Assembly: GCA_030668045.1 (NCBI GenBank)
Contig: DAOUUR010000001.1
Span: forward strand, 1-19,840
Direction of reading: 5' to 3'
DNA: 19,840 nucleotides
Origin: a bacterium
GTDB lineage: Bacteria; Zixibacteria; MSB-5A5; GN15; FEB-12
The notes beneath the pieces were generated by a model. That model saw only the letters and a list, made by a program, of their open reading frames with translations. It did no database searches and was not told the DNA's origin. Positions 1 through 8,993 of this stretch are shown here, piece after piece; position 1 is the stretch's first letter, and each line of letters opens with the position of its first letter. The position numbers and the translations under genes are program-made.

Positions 1-2
1 AT

Positions 3-53
3 GACAAACCGGTGGTCTGCTGGGTGACCTACAAAGTTGAGTTTGTTATGTAG
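3..53 (+). CDS. C-terminal tail of a TonB-family protein (partial)
   Basis: Reading from base 3, the frame gives DKPVVCWVTYKVEFVM and then TAG at 51-53; the rest of the gene lies left of the window. The pattern K-P-V-x-x-W-V-T-Y-x-V-x-F matches the last beta strand of energy-transducing TonB-family C-terminal domains, which often end in a form like GKPVxVWVTxPVxF. A clear terminator follows at 105-138 on the same strand, which supports a plus-strand gene ending here. Only 16 residues are visible, so the family call rests on a short motif. TonB proteins carry proton-motive energy from ExbB/ExbD to outer-membrane receptors. Confidence 0.42.
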   Translation, partial: DKPVVCWVTYKVEFVM

Positions 54-104
54 GGGTCGGGGTGCAAGAAAAAGTTTTCTCGTAGTAACTCCTTCTTTCG
101 GAAT

Positions 105-138
105 GGCGCCGTGTTCATTTGAGCCGGCGCCTTTTTTT
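105..138 (+). terminator. Rho-independent terminator
   Basis: A perfect 7-bp GC stem, GGCGCCG (105-111) with CGGCGCC (125-131), is followed directly by seven Ts (132-138). It terminates the plus-strand gene whose stop codon is at 51-53. Confidence 0.85.
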
Positions 139-193
139 GCATTAGCCTGATATGACGATTTCACACATCAATGCAATTGGTCAGCTCTGCCTC

Positions 194-228
194 AAAGAAA
201 AAACCGGGTTCGTTGTGATCCCGGTTTT
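194..228 (-). terminator. Terminator of the S9 peptidase gene
   Basis: AAAACCGGG (200-208) pairs with CCCGGTTTT (220-228). Read on the minus strand, the stem is followed by a T-rich run (complement of 194-203, TTTTTTCTTT). It lies 52 bases past the stop of the S9 peptidase gene. The plus-strand reading has Ts in the right arm only, so it may work weakly in both directions. Confidence 0.75.
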
Positions 229-280
229 CTCATTATTGTGTCTATCTCACAGCCATTGAGGCGGTGAGTGTCAATTGATG

Positions 281-2224
281 CTACTGCTTGGCAGCCGGTT
301 CAATGCCTTTCAGGGTACGATTGAAAAACTCAACCTGCTTGCGATACTCGGCAATAACATTGACCCGTTTGGAGGCACCATGACCTTCGTCAGGGAAAAT
401 CAACGAATCAACAATGCCACCATTAGCCGCCACAGCAGCCAGTATCTGACGGGCTTCGCCGACCGGAACTCTCGGATCGTTTTCGCCGTGAATGACCAGC
501 AACGGTGTCTTGATCAGGTCAGCCTTGTGAATCGGAGAGACCGATTTGAGGAACTCCGGATCGGAGAGCGGGCCGTACTCTGATTCCCGAAGCGCTCGTC
601 GGTAAGGTTTTGTGTTCTCAAGGAATGTTTTGAAATTGGCAATGCCGACAACATCGACCGCCGCGTTGAAGAGATCGGGGTATTCGGTAATCATCCCAAG
701 TACCACGTAGCCGCCGTAGGAGCCGCCACGGATACCGATCTTACCCTGTTCAGTGTATCCGTTCTCAATAAGGTAGTCAACACCGGCCTTGTAGTCCTGC
801 AGCGATTTCTTACGATTCTTGTAGTTGTCCATGTTCAGGTACTCAAGACCGTAGCCGGAAGATCCCCGCGGGTTGGGGGCCAGAATACCGTAGCCGTTCA
901 GCATCATGTACTGGAAATTGCGAATAAAGTATGGCTGGAACTGACTTTCCGGGCCGCCATGGGCACTGACGATAAACGGAATAGGGGTACCGGGTTCGTA
1001 GCCGGGTGGAAGGTAAAGAAAGGCCGGAATTTCCAGACCGTCAAAGCTCTTGTACCTGATGAGTTGAGGATCGGTAAAGATCGAGCGGTCGATCCCGGCG
1101 TAAATCGAGAAGGTTAGCTGTTTCAGTTCCTGAGTATGAGGGTTCCAGCGCCAAACATCGCGAGCCCTGGTTGGTCCGGTAAACCAGAAATAGACATTGC
1201 CGTGCATGTCGGATGAACCGCCACCGATGATGCCATCAAGCGGCGGGCTGGCCAGCTCTTTGCCGCTTTCAACCTCACGGAGTTTCAGCCGCATGTAGCC
1301 ATCTTCGTTGTAAGAGGCAGCCATATATTTATAGTCGCGCGAGACGCCGATACCATCGACTTCCCATTTGGAATCAACCCAGTCGGTGAGGACAAAGGTT
1401 ACTTTCGGCGAACCGACTTCCATATTGGCAATTCGAGACATGCCGTCCTCGTTATCATTGCATACCAGCCACATCGTCTTGTTATCAGGCATCAGGGTCA
1501 CCGAACCATACATGACGTCCCCTTCGTCCTCGGTCAGCTTGCTGTACTCGCCGGTAGCCAGTGTAAGGAGGTAGAGGTCGTTGTTGACGTTGGATGAGTA
1601 GTTGCCAACGATCAACAGTGTACCGTCGTGAGAAATATCAGCCAGGTAGTTGTAACCGGTAATGCCATCTGCGTCGCCAAAGACTTTCTTTGACTCGCCG
1701 GTGGCGATGTCCATCTGATAGATGAAGAAGTCGCGCCCGTTCTCTTCGTTAGAACGATAGAAAATCGTCTTGTCGTCGCGGGCCCATGCCACACTCCCCA
1801 TCTGAATGTCTTCGAAATAGGTCAACTGGAGTACGCGGCCGGTTTGAGTGTCCATTAGATAGAGCTGGGACTGTTCCGATCCGCCGACCGAGGCGCCGAC
1901 AATCGCCATGGTGCCGTCGTAACTGAGGACGAAGAAATCGATACCGTCCTCAAAAGTGGTCAATTGATAGGGCCAGGCATCCTCAGTGATCCGATATATC
2001 TGACTTGCTCCGGACATGCTGGCTCTGAAGTAAACGTCTTTTCCGTCCCACGATTGACCAGCCAGCCGGCAGTCGCCAATCTGCAGGAAGGTAGCAATAT
2101 CGGGAACGTATTTGCCCTGCGTCAGCAGTGATTTCGTTTTCTGTTCTTGAGCCGGTACAGGTACCGCCAGTGCTAAGATCAGTATTACAGTCAGGCATAG
2201 GCCTGCAACTTGATGAGAACGCAT
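281..2224 (-). CDS. Secreted S9 family peptidase (prolyl oligopeptidase/DPP IV-like)
   Basis: This is a serine peptidase that should cleave short peptides in the periplasm. The chosen start is ATG 2224, which has GGAGGT five bases upstream (in CGCAGGAGGTTACATG) and begins a clean signal peptide (about residues 1-26). An upstream in-frame ATG at 2338 would put 38 unrelated residues ahead of the signal. The protein has 647 residues, usual for the family. Residues 40-390 look like a beta-propeller (repeated YxxD, SxDGT and LYLxDxxTG strands of TolB/WD40 type). Residues 430-640 are the alpha/beta-hydrolase domain. The visible triad is Ser502 in GGSYGGY, Asp583 in HGENDPRVP and His615 in DEGHG. 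GGPESQF and NPRGSSGYG (oxyanion-side motifs) are present. It lies 171 bases downstream of the two-CW gene on the same strand and may have its own promoter. Confidence 0.94.
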   Translation of the reverse strand: MRSHQVAGLCLTVILILALAVPVPAQEQKTKSLLTQGKYVPDIATFLQIGDCRLAGQSWDGKDVYFRASMSGASQIYRITEDAWPYQLTTFEDGIDFFVLSYDGTMAIVGASVGGSEQSQLYLMDTQTGRVLQLTYFEDIQMGSVAWARDDKTIFYRSNEENGRDFFIYQMDIATGESKKVFGDADGITGYNYLADISHDGTLLIVGNYSSNVNNDLYLLTLATGEYSKLTEDEGDVMYGSVTLMPDNKTMWLVCNDNEDGMSRIANMEVGSPKVTFVLTDWVDSKWEVDGIGVSRDYKYMAASYNEDGYMRLKLREVESGKELASPPLDGIIGGGSSDMHGNVYFWFTGPTRARDVWRWNPHTQELKQLTFSIYAGIDRSIFTDPQLIRYKSFDGLEIPAFLYLPPGYEPGTPIPFIVSAHGGPESQFQPYFIRNFQYMMLNGYGILAPNPRGSSGYGLEYLNMDNYKNRKKSLQDYKAGVDYLIENGYTEQGKIGIRGGSYGGYVVLGMITEYPDLFNAAVDVVGIANFKTFLENTKPYRRALRESEYGPLSDPEFLKSVSPIHKADLIKTPLLVIHGENDPRVPVGEARQILAAVAANGGIVDSLIFPDEGHGASKRVNVIAEYRKQVEFFNRTLKGIEPAAKQ

Positions 2225-2275
2225 GTAACCTCCTGCGCGTATAATGGTTTGTTGACTCACTATGTTTAGTAGACG

Positions 2276-2304
2276 AAAATAGCCCAAAGATGTTGTGCGG
2301 GCAA
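2276..2304 (-). promoter_or_regulatory. Possible sigma70-type promoter of the S9 peptidase gene
   Basis: On the minus strand, TTGCCC (complement of 2299-2304) and TATTTT (complement of 2276-2281) are 17 bases apart, each matching 4 of 6 consensus bases. It lies about 50 bases upstream of the chosen ATG. This is a weak match, supported mainly by the 171-base gap to the preceding gene. Confidence 0.3.
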
Positions 2305-2395
2305 CTCCAAAAATGAAGACATCCAGAGGTACGCTCACAGCTTCCCGGTGGCGTTGGCTGGTTATATAAAAGTTAGAATTGTGGGCGGAGACTGC

Positions 2396-2701
2396 CTAGG
2401 CAGTTTCGGTGGAATTGGAATACTTAAAGCAGGTTTCTTTTTCCTGCTCAAAGAGGACACGCTTATAAAATCTGCAGGCAAGGCATGGCTTACCTGAGGC
2501 GAGGCTGAGGCGTCCGGTGCAGCCGGAGGCTCCAACCATCCAGCAGGCGCGTCCGCTCCCACGGCCATCATTAAGACCGTCGAATTTCATCGTTGTAGAG
2601 ACAGGACATTCCCCGAGAAGGTCAACCATCAGGCCTCCCTTCTCACGACCGCAGTTCATGAATTCCCAGCAATTGAGCTTTCGTAGCGGGTTATCGCTCA
2701 T
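2396..2701 (-). CDS. Two-CW domain Cys-rich small protein
   Basis: This is a 101-residue protein of unknown function with eight Cys: 11, 17, 32, 53, 61, 73, 76 and 91. It shows the paired C-W signature of the two-CW family: CWEFMNCGRE at 11-20 and GRACWMVGASGC at 50-61, with LGECPV between and KPCLACRFY (71-79) after. The Cys pattern suggests metal binding or disulfides; this is inference. There is no signal peptide or membrane segment. The start at 2701 is chosen because GAGG lies 7 bases upstream; ATG 2713 is in frame but has no such site. The gene overlaps the end of the TPR gene by 11 bases, so the two are probably translationally coupled and may act together. Confidence 0.82.
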   Translation of the reverse strand: MSDNPLRKLNCWEFMNCGREKGGLMVDLLGECPVSTTMKFDGLNDGRGSGRACWMVGASGCTGRLSLASGKPCLACRFYKRVLFEQEKETCFKYSNSTETA

Positions 2702-4838
2702 CAATGACCTCAAGCAGAGCGGTGAATCGTCTATCTCTCACCAAGGCAGCATATTCTTCGTCGGATGCAACCTCGCGGAATTTCTCGAAGCTCTTTTTGA
2801 CATCCTTGACTTTGCCTCTGGCCATATGGCATAGCATCAGATACTGATGGACGACGGGGTTATTTGCATCGATTGAGCGAGCATCCTTGAAGTGATTGGT
2901 TGCTTTCTTGTAGTTACCCTGCTCAAAACGAGCTTCCCCAAGACCAAAATGGGCCTGGTAGTTTCGTTTGTCGTACTTCTTGGCCGATTCAAAATCACCC
3001 AGCGCAGCGCGGGGTTCCCCTTTGGAGAGATATGTGTTGCCACGACCAATAAGGGCTGGCACTGATTTCTTATCACTCTCAATCGCCCGGGTGAAGGCAG
3101 TAATGGCCGAATTGGCATCTTTGCGGAAGACGTATATCTCGGCGGCCCGCAGGTAATCATCGTGGGCTTTGGCGTGGTCTTTGAGGCCGGTGTAAATCTC
3201 TCCGCGGCAGTAACAGGCTTCGGCATAGCTTGGCTTGATCTCAATGGCCCTGTCCATGTGACCCAGGGCTTCCTCATATTTCTGGGCCTTCAAAGCGCTA
3301 CTGCCCAGATCGAAGTGGTCGGTTTCGGTCATTAAGGCAGCCTGTTGTTCTGCTGAGAGCGGCATTAGCTCGACTTTCAGGTTCCTTTTCTGACCGGAAC
3401 TGAGGTTGATACTTCCGGAAAACGGTTCAAAGCCAGCGCGCGAAACGACATATTTATGCTTACCCGGTTTGATTCCGGAATAGGTGAGATTGCCGGCGCC
3501 GAGAATTTTGCCATCCAACTCGAAACGTGCGTCATCAACATTGGCCGCCAGGATGATCCGAGCCGGTTCGCTTTTTTTGGCTCTACCAGACGATTTCGGC
3601 TTCGATGCCGCCGCCTTTGGTTGGGAGACGGGCTGCGGCGAAGCCTCGGTAGCTTCGGATGGATCGCTTTCGGCGCGAAGTGGTGGGGGAGGAGTCGGGT
3701 CTTCCTGACCTACTTCACCGCTACCAGTTTTCATCGCCAGCAGTGTTGTTTCATCGTGTACCACCGTAGCGTATTCGATCTTCACAATGCGACCGTCAAC
3801 GACATACTCTACCCGGTGCGTTCCTTCGGGAATCTGCCCCAACCGGAACAAACCCTGGGCGTTGGTTGGTATCGCTTTTCCCATCTCCGGCAGGCGGACG
3901 GTAGCTCCTCCCCGGAAAGGTTGATCTTGATCGTCCAGAACGACTCCGGCAAGGCGGCCAAATCCGGCTGAAGGGTCTGAGACAAACTGGGAGCCAACGC
4001 CGATCAGGATAGCGATGAAAAGAACGGCTGCTGCCACCAGACCGATTTTGGTATCAAATCGGCGGGGTTGGAGTTCGTAGGTTCGTTCCCCGAGAGTCAG
4101 CCTGTCATAGGGTCGGATTGTCTGACTCCCGAGTATCTGAACGTAGTTCCGATAGTACAGAGCCACTCCCTTGCCTCTCTTGGTGTTCATGGCAGGAGCG
4201 TCTAACTCTGCTGAGGTATGTTCCGGCGGTGTCTCAGTACAAGGTCGATCCTTCTTGCTCGGCGGTTCTATCGGAGTGTTGGCAAACGGTGTGTCGTCTG
4301 TGTCCATCTTGGAAATAAAGTTCGATTTTTCACGGTCACTCAAATATCCTGAGTCTCTGGAGTAGAGATTGTCTTCGATCTTCTTGACATCGTCGGCGCT
4401 GAGTTTTTTGATCCGAGCGGAATCGGATGCTTCGGTCTCTGGCGCTGCTTTGGTCACCTGCCCGTCTGCTTGGACCTCAGTGTCTGGATGTACTGCCCCC
4501 GGCGGTGGTGGTGGGGCAGATTCCCCGATCAATCCGGACTCGCCGTCGATGGCGCTGCTCTGAGACTCGTGGGTCTCCCTACCGCCTGTGGCTTCTCTCT
4601 CCATCAGGTCAGAGGGGGATTCGATTCCGAGGTCATCGTCAGGGCTTTCAAATTTCTTTTCGCCGCCAACGAATTCCTGGCCACCAGAGGCCGACTCGGT
4701 GACGACTAAGTCGAGATCATCATCAGCTAAGCTGGGTGTTGAAGCCTTGCTGGCGTCCTGCAGATCGGCGCCACACTTTTCACACGCCAAGCCTGCTGAG
4801 TCGGGCCATTCTGCATGGCAGTGAGGACATATTTTCAA
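2691..4838 (-). CDS. Zinc-ribbon, single-pass membrane protein with PEGA and TPR domains
   Basis: A 715-residue mosaic. Residues 4-22 form a zinc ribbon (C4-x2-C7 ... C19-x2-C22). A long acidic, low-complexity and probably disordered stretch follows to about 220. A membrane helix lies at about 263-284, then a carboxypeptidase-regulatory-like beta domain (about 290-365, LAGVVLDDQDQPFRGG), a Pro-rich linker, a PEGA domain (about 426-492, FELDGKILGAGN and GFEPFSG) and about five TPR units (about 502-690). The zinc ribbon is therefore likely cytoplasmic and the PEGA/TPR part periplasmic, perhaps as a scaffold at the envelope. The start is TTG at 4838: no ATG or GTG in this frame can include the first Cys pair, a stop lies upstream in frame, and GGAG sits 9 bases before the TTG. 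It is the first gene of a pair with the two-CW gene. Substrate and partners are unknown. Confidence 0.88.
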   Translation of the reverse strand: MKICPHCHAEWPDSAGLACEKCGADLQDASKASTPSLADDDLDLVVTESASGGQEFVGGEKKFESPDDDLGIESPSDLMEREATGGRETHESQSSAIDGESGLIGESAPPPPPGAVHPDTEVQADGQVTKAAPETEASDSARIKKLSADDVKKIEDNLYSRDSGYLSDREKSNFISKMDTDDTPFANTPIEPPSKKDRPCTETPPEHTSAELDAPAMNTKRGKGVALYYRNYVQILGSQTIRPYDRLTLGERTYELQPRRFDTKIGLVAAAVLFIAILIGVGSQFVSDPSAGFGRLAGVVLDDQDQPFRGGATVRLPEMGKAIPTNAQGLFRLGQIPEGTHRVEYVVDGRIVKIEYATVVHDETTLLAMKTGSGEVGQEDPTPPPPLRAESDPSEATEASPQPVSQPKAAASKPKSSGRAKKSEPARIILAANVDDARFELDGKILGAGNLTYSGIKPGKHKYVVSRAGFEPFSGSINLSSGQKRNLKVELMPLSAEQQAALMTETDHFDLGSSALKAQKYEEALGHMDRAIEIKPSYAEACYCRGEIYTGLKDHAKAHDDYLRAAEIYVFRKDANSAITAFTRAIESDKKSVPALIGRGNTYLSKGEPRAALGDFESAKKYDKRNYQAHFGLGEARFEQGNYKKATNHFKDARSIDANNPVVHQYLMLCHMARGKVKDVKKSFEKFREVASDEEYAALVRDRRFTALLEVIDER

Positions 4839-4976
4839 GAAGACATACTCCGCTTTTGAGTCAATTTGCGCTTTAACTCTTTATTTCGACTCAATTAACT
4901 TTTTCTTTAGATACCAGTGGGGGGCTAAGCGTCTCACTTAGTGGGTAGGTGCTGGCGATTGGCGGTCATTTAAGGC

Positions 4977-5005
4977 TTGACACCGGCTCTACCGCAACGT
5001 TAACT
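4977..5005 (+). promoter_or_regulatory. Possible promoter of the lipoprotein gene
   Basis: A perfect TTGACA lies at 4977-4982. Seventeen bases later comes TTAACT (5000-5005), a poor -10 matching 3 of 6; TATAAG at 5006-5011 is a better hexamer but too far. It sits in the 229-base gap between two divergent genes, about 60 bases before the ATG at 5068. Confidence 0.4.
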
Positions 5006-5067
5006 TATAAGCTTATGACTGTTGAGTAATTGAGCTTTATCTCTCTTTATCCAGGAGGTTTCGTTAA

Positions 5068-6414
5068 ATGTTAAGGCGCTACAAGTTGCTGTTCCTTGTA
5101 TTCTTGGTGATATGTTCTGGGACTATGTATTGGGGATGTTCCCAGACTGAAGACGTGATGACACCAACCTACCAAACCGATGTATTCCTCAGCCCTGAGC
5201 GTCTTCCGGACAACCCTCCCGGAATGATCTATACACTTTGGGTGGCAGATGGTGATAAAGGCGACACCGTCTATGTTGGCCGGTTTGGATATGACTATTC
5301 TGAGGTGGAGTTCCTCGATACGAATGGCTCCGCTCGGGCCGATTCAAACCAGTTCTTTTTTGAAGGTGACATATATCGCTATACTCACTTGTTCGTCTCT
5401 ATCGATACACTCGATTTTAGTACGAGCAGTCCAGGCCCGATCATGTTGATAGACGATGTGACCAGAGTGTCGGAAGATCCGGTCGATTTGGTGTTTCCAC
5501 TGACGGACACTCTCTGGGAGTCGACGCTACGATTCAATATGGAGACTATGTCCGACGACAATCGGGCTACATACGATGGCTATGGTTTATGGTTTGCTCA
5601 CTACCGTGTCGACACGACATTCATTCGCGACACGTTTTCGATGACTTCTTTTGTGCTTGATTCGGTGGTTCTGGACGATATAGGTGACCAAACTGATACC
5701 AACAGCGTTAAGGATACGGCCAACTACAGAGAGGAAACTGTCGAGTTGGTCTATGGTCTGGACACCTTTAGCGTTGAAAAGGCTATTTTTGACTATGTTT
5801 ATCATAACGATGCCGACTCTCCGTGGGTTGTCTATCGACCGCAATTCACCTTCAGCACTGGTTCCTCCCAGCGGGTTATTTTCGATATCTTCTCGCAGGA
5901 TGAATTTGATCTCATCGATTACAGCGCCTGGGGTTGGAAATACAAGGGATGGGTGGTTTCTTCGGTTATTCCAACTTCTGCGATTGGTGAGATGACAGCA
6001 CCTGCAGGGATTTATAACACTCCGTATGATTCACTTATGCCGGGTGCCGATGGTGGGCTGATCAGTACCGGAACATTCTCCGATATCACGGCGGCCGATG
6101 ATATTAGTCTGTATGCTCAGAGCGATCGCATACCGCCTTTTCCAGGAGAGGACTTCCTGTCAAACCTCCCGACCGGATTTAACGGCGACCTGGTGCCTAA
6201 CGGTAACAGAGGCACGGTATTCGTTACCCTTGAGCCTGACAATTTCCTCACAGATACGACCAATTTCCCTCTTATCGTCTATTTCCGGGAAGTCCCCAAC
6301 AGCCGTGACACCTTGTATTCGGAGGATTATCATCTGACGATGGACGGGAATATGCACACAAACGATATGTACACAGGGTTCCCCAGTATTTCTGTTACGT
6401 TCAGGTCTCACTAG
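5068..6414 (+). CDS. Putative lipoprotein of unknown function
   Basis: A 448-residue exported protein. The start at ATG 5068 has AGGAGG a few bases upstream. The N-terminus has Arg residues, a hydrophobic core and then Cys24 in MYWGC, a non-standard lipobox; a charged Asp/Thr-rich mature chain follows, so lipid anchoring is likely but not certain. The body is rich in Asp, Thr, Tyr and Phe, as in beta-sheet surface proteins. Residues about 47-76 (LPDNPPGMIYTLWVADG) resemble the L-P-x-x-G-x-x-Y-x-L-W strand of RskA-type anti-sigma C-terminal domains; this is only a local likeness. No catalytic motif was seen. It appears to be a single-gene unit, with a possible promoter before it and a strong terminator after it. 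Confidence 0.75.
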   Translation: MLRRYKLLFLVFLVICSGTMYWGCSQTEDVMTPTYQTDVFLSPERLPDNPPGMIYTLWVADGDKGDTVYVGRFGYDYSEVEFLDTNGSARADSNQFFFEGDIYRYTHLFVSIDTLDFSTSSPGPIMLIDDVTRVSEDPVDLVFPLTDTLWESTLRFNMETMSDDNRATYDGYGLWFAHYRVDTTFIRDTFSMTSFVLDSVVLDDIGDQTDTNSVKDTANYREETVELVYGLDTFSVEKAIFDYVYHNDADSPWVVYRPQFTFSTGSSQRVIFDIFSQDEFDLIDYSAWGWKYKGWVVSSVIPTSAIGEMTAPAGIYNTPYDSLMPGADGGLISTGTFSDITAADDISLYAQSDRIPPFPGEDFLSNLPTGFNGDLVPNGNRGTVFVTLEPDNFLTDTTNFPLIVYFREVPNSRDTLYSEDYHLTMDGNMHTNDMYTGFPSISVTFRSH

Positions 6415-6438
6415 AATTCTATAAATAGGCAATATCTG

Positions 6439-6474
6439 AGGACCGGCGCCCTAAGGCTCCGGTCCTTTTTTTTT
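6439..6474 (+). terminator. Strong Rho-independent terminator
   Basis: AGGACCGG (6439-6446) pairs with CCGGTCCT (6459-6466), with a further inner GCC/GGC helix (6448-6450 with 6455-6457) closing a CTAA loop. The stem is followed by a run of nine Ts. It ends the lipoprotein transcript. Confidence 0.93.
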
Positions 6475-6508
6475 CCACCGATGGGATGCCGGTTGCGGTA
6501 GTTTTAAC

Positions 6509-6537
6509 TTGCCAGATTTCTGCAGTCGGGATATATT
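6509..6537 (+). promoter_or_regulatory. Sigma70-type promoter of hppA
   Basis: TTGCCA (6509-6514, 5 of 6) and TATATT (6532-6537, 5 of 6) are separated by exactly 17 bases. This predicts a start near 6544 and a leader of about 70 bases before ATG 6613. It lies directly after the preceding terminator, so hppA is probably transcribed on its own. Confidence 0.62.
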
Positions 6538-6612
6538 CCGCGCTGTTTTTGCAGTAAGAGAATTCGGAAATATCAATCTGGAATATTCTTAGATTAGATA
6601 GGAGATTGCTTG

Positions 6613-8616
6613 ATGGACACTGGTTTGCTGTCGGCTCTTATTGGTCTGGTAGGGCTCGTATTTGCACTGGCTCTTTTTCTTTGGATCAGGAGCAAACCGA
6701 CCGGTTCGGACTTGATGAAGGAAATCTCGGATGTTATCCATGATGGCGCGATGGTTTTCCTTAAGCGTGAGTATTCAATTCTGGCCATTTTTATTGTTGT
6801 AGTCTTCGCCCTATTGTCATGGCGAATTACTCCCAACACCGGATTTGCTTTTCTAGGTGGCGCGGCGTGTTCAATGTTGGCCGGTTTTTTTGGTATGAAA
6901 GCGGCAACCCGGGCCAATGTTCGGACGACCGCTGCGGCCAAAGACTCCGGGCAATCAACAGCTCTTTCGGTGGCGTTCTCCGGTGGGGCGGTGATGGGAA
7001 TGTCGGTTGCCTCGCTCGGGCTCCTCGGGGTAGGCATTGTATTCTATCTTTTTGGCAACCTCGAACAGGCCGCCACAATCAACGGATTTGCTATGGGAGC
7101 GTCTTCGATTGCTCTGTTCGCCCGTATCGGCGGTGGTATCTTCACCAAGGCGGCCGATGTCGGCGCTGATTTGGTCGGTAAGGTTGAGGCTGGTATCCCC
7201 GAAGATGACCCGCGCAATCCGGCTGTGATTGCGGACAATGTTGGTGACAACGTCGGTGATACCGCTGGAATGGGTGCCGACCTGTTTGAATCGTATGTCG
7301 GGTCAGTCATTGCCACTATCGCTATTGCGGCTACTGTTTCGGGTGTCCCTGGAACGATCTCTCAGGTTATCGCCGGGGATCGGTTGAGCTATATGCAACT
7401 TCCTCTATTGATCGTTGCTTTTGGAGCATTGGCTTCCATCCTTGGCGTGCTGTCGGTGCACATTTTCTCAAAGATGAATCCGGCGGCTGTTTTGAGGATG
7501 GTTACCTATGTGGGCGCGGCTATCATGCTGGTGGCGGCGTGGGTCATAATCGACAAGATGGGACTTGACCAAAAGATTTTCTGGGCAATTCTAAGCGGCA
7601 ACTTGGCGGGTATAATCCTGGGCTTGCTCGTAGAGTATTATACGGCAGCCAAACCGATTCGGGATATCGCCGAGGCGTCTAATACCGGAGCGGCCACAAA
7701 TATCATAAGTGGTCTTGCCGTTGGTATGGAGTCAGTAGCGCTGCCGATTATTGTGATCTGTGCGGCCATATTTATCGGATACGAATTTGCCGGACTGTAC
7801 GGTATAGGTATCGCAGGTGTCGGAATGCTGGCCACAATTGGTGTCACGATGTCGGTGGACGCTTATGGTCCGATCGCCGACAACGCAGGCGGTATTTCTG
7901 AGATGGCCGGTCTAGGCCCGGAAGTGAGGAAAATCACTGACAAGCTCGACGCCCTTGGCAACACTACTGCCGCGATTGGTAAAGGGTTTGCAATTGGTTC
8001 GGCGGCTCTGACCGCGCTGGCCCTATTTTCGGCATACTCTACTACCGTAGGGCTTACTACTATCAATATCATGGAACCCCTGGTCGTGATCGGATTCTTC
8101 ATTGGCGGAATGTTGCCGTTTTTCGTGGCGGCGCTTACGATGACGGCGGTCGGCAAGGCAGCTTCCAAGATGGTAGAGGAAGTACGTCGTCAGTTCCGTG
8201 AGATCACTGGTTTGATGGAAGGAAAGGCCAAGCCCGACACCGGACGTTGTGTCGATATTGCAACTCGCGGCGCTCTCCAGCAGATGGTGCTGCCGGGACT
8301 CACTGCGGTGCTCTCGCCGATTATTGTGGGGTATCTGCTCGGCAAGGAAGGCCTCGGCGGGATGTTGGCCGGTGCGACGATGTCTGGAGTGATGTTGGCC
8401 CTGATGATGGCCAACGCCGGTGGTGCGTGGGATAATGCTAAGAAGTTCATCGAATCTGGTGCTCATGGCGGCAAAGGTTCCGATGCTCACAAAGCAGCAG
8501 TTGTAGGTGATACGGTCGGCGATCCTTTTAAGGACACCTCTGGTCCTTCGATGAATATCCTTATCAAGCTGATGGCTATTGTTTCATTAGTTGTTGGAGG
8601 GGCTCTATTCCGATAG
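6613..8616 (+). CDS. hppA: Membrane-bound cation-pumping pyrophosphatase, K+-dependent type
   Basis: This enzyme hydrolyses cytoplasmic pyrophosphate and uses the energy to pump H+ and/or Na+ across the inner membrane. The start is ATG 6613, with AGGAGA 7 bases upstream. It has 667 residues with about 15-16 membrane helices, normal for bacterial members. Signatures present: [11 protein letters not shown] from Asp182, the Asp-rich NVGDNVGD pyrophosphate/Mg site near 210, [14 protein letters not shown] in the middle and [16 protein letters not shown] near the end. In [10 protein letters not shown], Ala453 and Gly456 occupy the two positions that are Lys and Thr in K+-independent enzymes, so K+ dependence is expected. 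Glu226 in LFESY is at the ion-gate helix position typical of Na+-pumping and some H+-pumping forms; the transported ion cannot be fixed from sequence alone. It has its own promoter and terminator. Confidence 0.97.
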   Translation: MDTGLLSALIGLVGLVFALALFLWIRSKPTGSDLMKEISDVIHDGAMVFLKREYSILAIFIVVVFALLSWRITPNTGFAFLGGAACSMLAGFFGMKAATRANVRTTAAAKDSGQSTALSVAFSGGAVMGMSVASLGLLGVGIVFYLFGNLEQAATINGFAMGASSIALFARIGGGIFTKAADVGADLVGKVEAGIPEDDPRNPAVIADNVGDNVGDTAGMGADLFESYVGSVIATIAIAATVSGVPGTISQVIAGDRLSYMQLPLLIVAFGALASILGVLSVHIFSKMNPAAVLRMVTYVGAAIMLVAAWVIIDKMGLDQKIFWAILSGNLAGIILGLLVEYYTAAKPIRDIAEASNTGAATNIISGLAVGMESVALPIIVICAAIFIGYEFAGLYGIGIAGVGMLATIGVTMSVDAYGPIADNAGGISEMAGLGPEVRKITDKLDALGNTTAAIGKGFAIGSAALTALALFSAYSTTVGLTTINIMEPLVVIGFFIGGMLPFFVAALTMTAVGKAASKMVEEVRRQFREITGLMEGKAKPDTGRCVDIATRGALQQMVLPGLTAVLSPIIVGYLLGKEGLGGMLAGATMSGVMLALMMANAGGAWDNAKKFIESGAHGGKGSDAHKAAVVGDTVGDPFKDTSGPSMNILIKLMAIVSLVVGGALFR

Positions 8617-8642
8617 GCTCTATCCTAAATATAGTTCCTGAG

Positions 8643-8676
8643 AGGGACGTGGCCATACGGTCGCGTCCCTTTTCTT
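8643..8676 (+). terminator. Terminator after hppA
   Basis: AGGGACG (8643-8649) pairs with CGTCCCT (8664-8670), with a 14-base loop, followed by TTTCTT. It lies 26 bases after the hppA stop codon. Confidence 0.8.
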
Positions 8677-8993
8677 ATGCCCATCTCGGCAGGCGGTGGG
8701 ATACCGAGTGGCCGCTGCTGCAACCTTGTATCAAAAAATATATTGAATAATCCAAGTGAATGAGCGTATACAGGTTGGACTTTCAAAATGAAACATTTTG
8801 TGTTAGCTTCCGTCTACTGGAGACATAGGAGCTACGCAGGCAGGAGAACGGAGAGGCACAAACTGATCGAGCAAGTGATCGAGCATTCGCTGCAACAAAT
8901 GGCACCGGCTGACGGTCAGATCGATTAGGTTGCTCTGAACAACCTGCCACGAATTTGAAGTATGGATAAACAATTGATAAAGGAGAGTCCTGT
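8677..8993 (+). other. 317-base leader without a firm gene, upstream of the export operon
   Basis: No long gene lies here. I see an AT-rich stretch at about 8726-8754 (TTGTAT, then 16 bases, then TAATCC) that could be a weak promoter. A 46-codon open frame (8788-8928) has no good ribosome site. A tandem direct repeat TGATCGAGCA occurs at 8864-8873 and 8876-8885. A 6-bp hairpin AGGTTG/CAACCT lies at 8927-8945. An 11-codon frame (8963-8997) has a TGA that overlaps the tolC-like ATG as ATGA. Together these suggest a regulated leader or operator, but none is proven. Confidence 0.4.

Noticed and set aside
3456..3971. A 171-residue open frame on the plus strand
   Set aside because: It is antisense to the PEGA region of the TPR protein, has no ribosome site, and its composition looks like a shadow of the real frame.
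8023..8490. A 155-residue minus-strand open frame
   Set aside because: It is antisense to conserved hppA sequence and His/Arg/Ser-rich, as expected for a shadow frame.
8788..8928. A 46-residue small gene in the leader of the pump operon
   Set aside because: No convincing ribosome site, no family likeness and no hydrophobic or motif pattern; kept only as a note on the leader.
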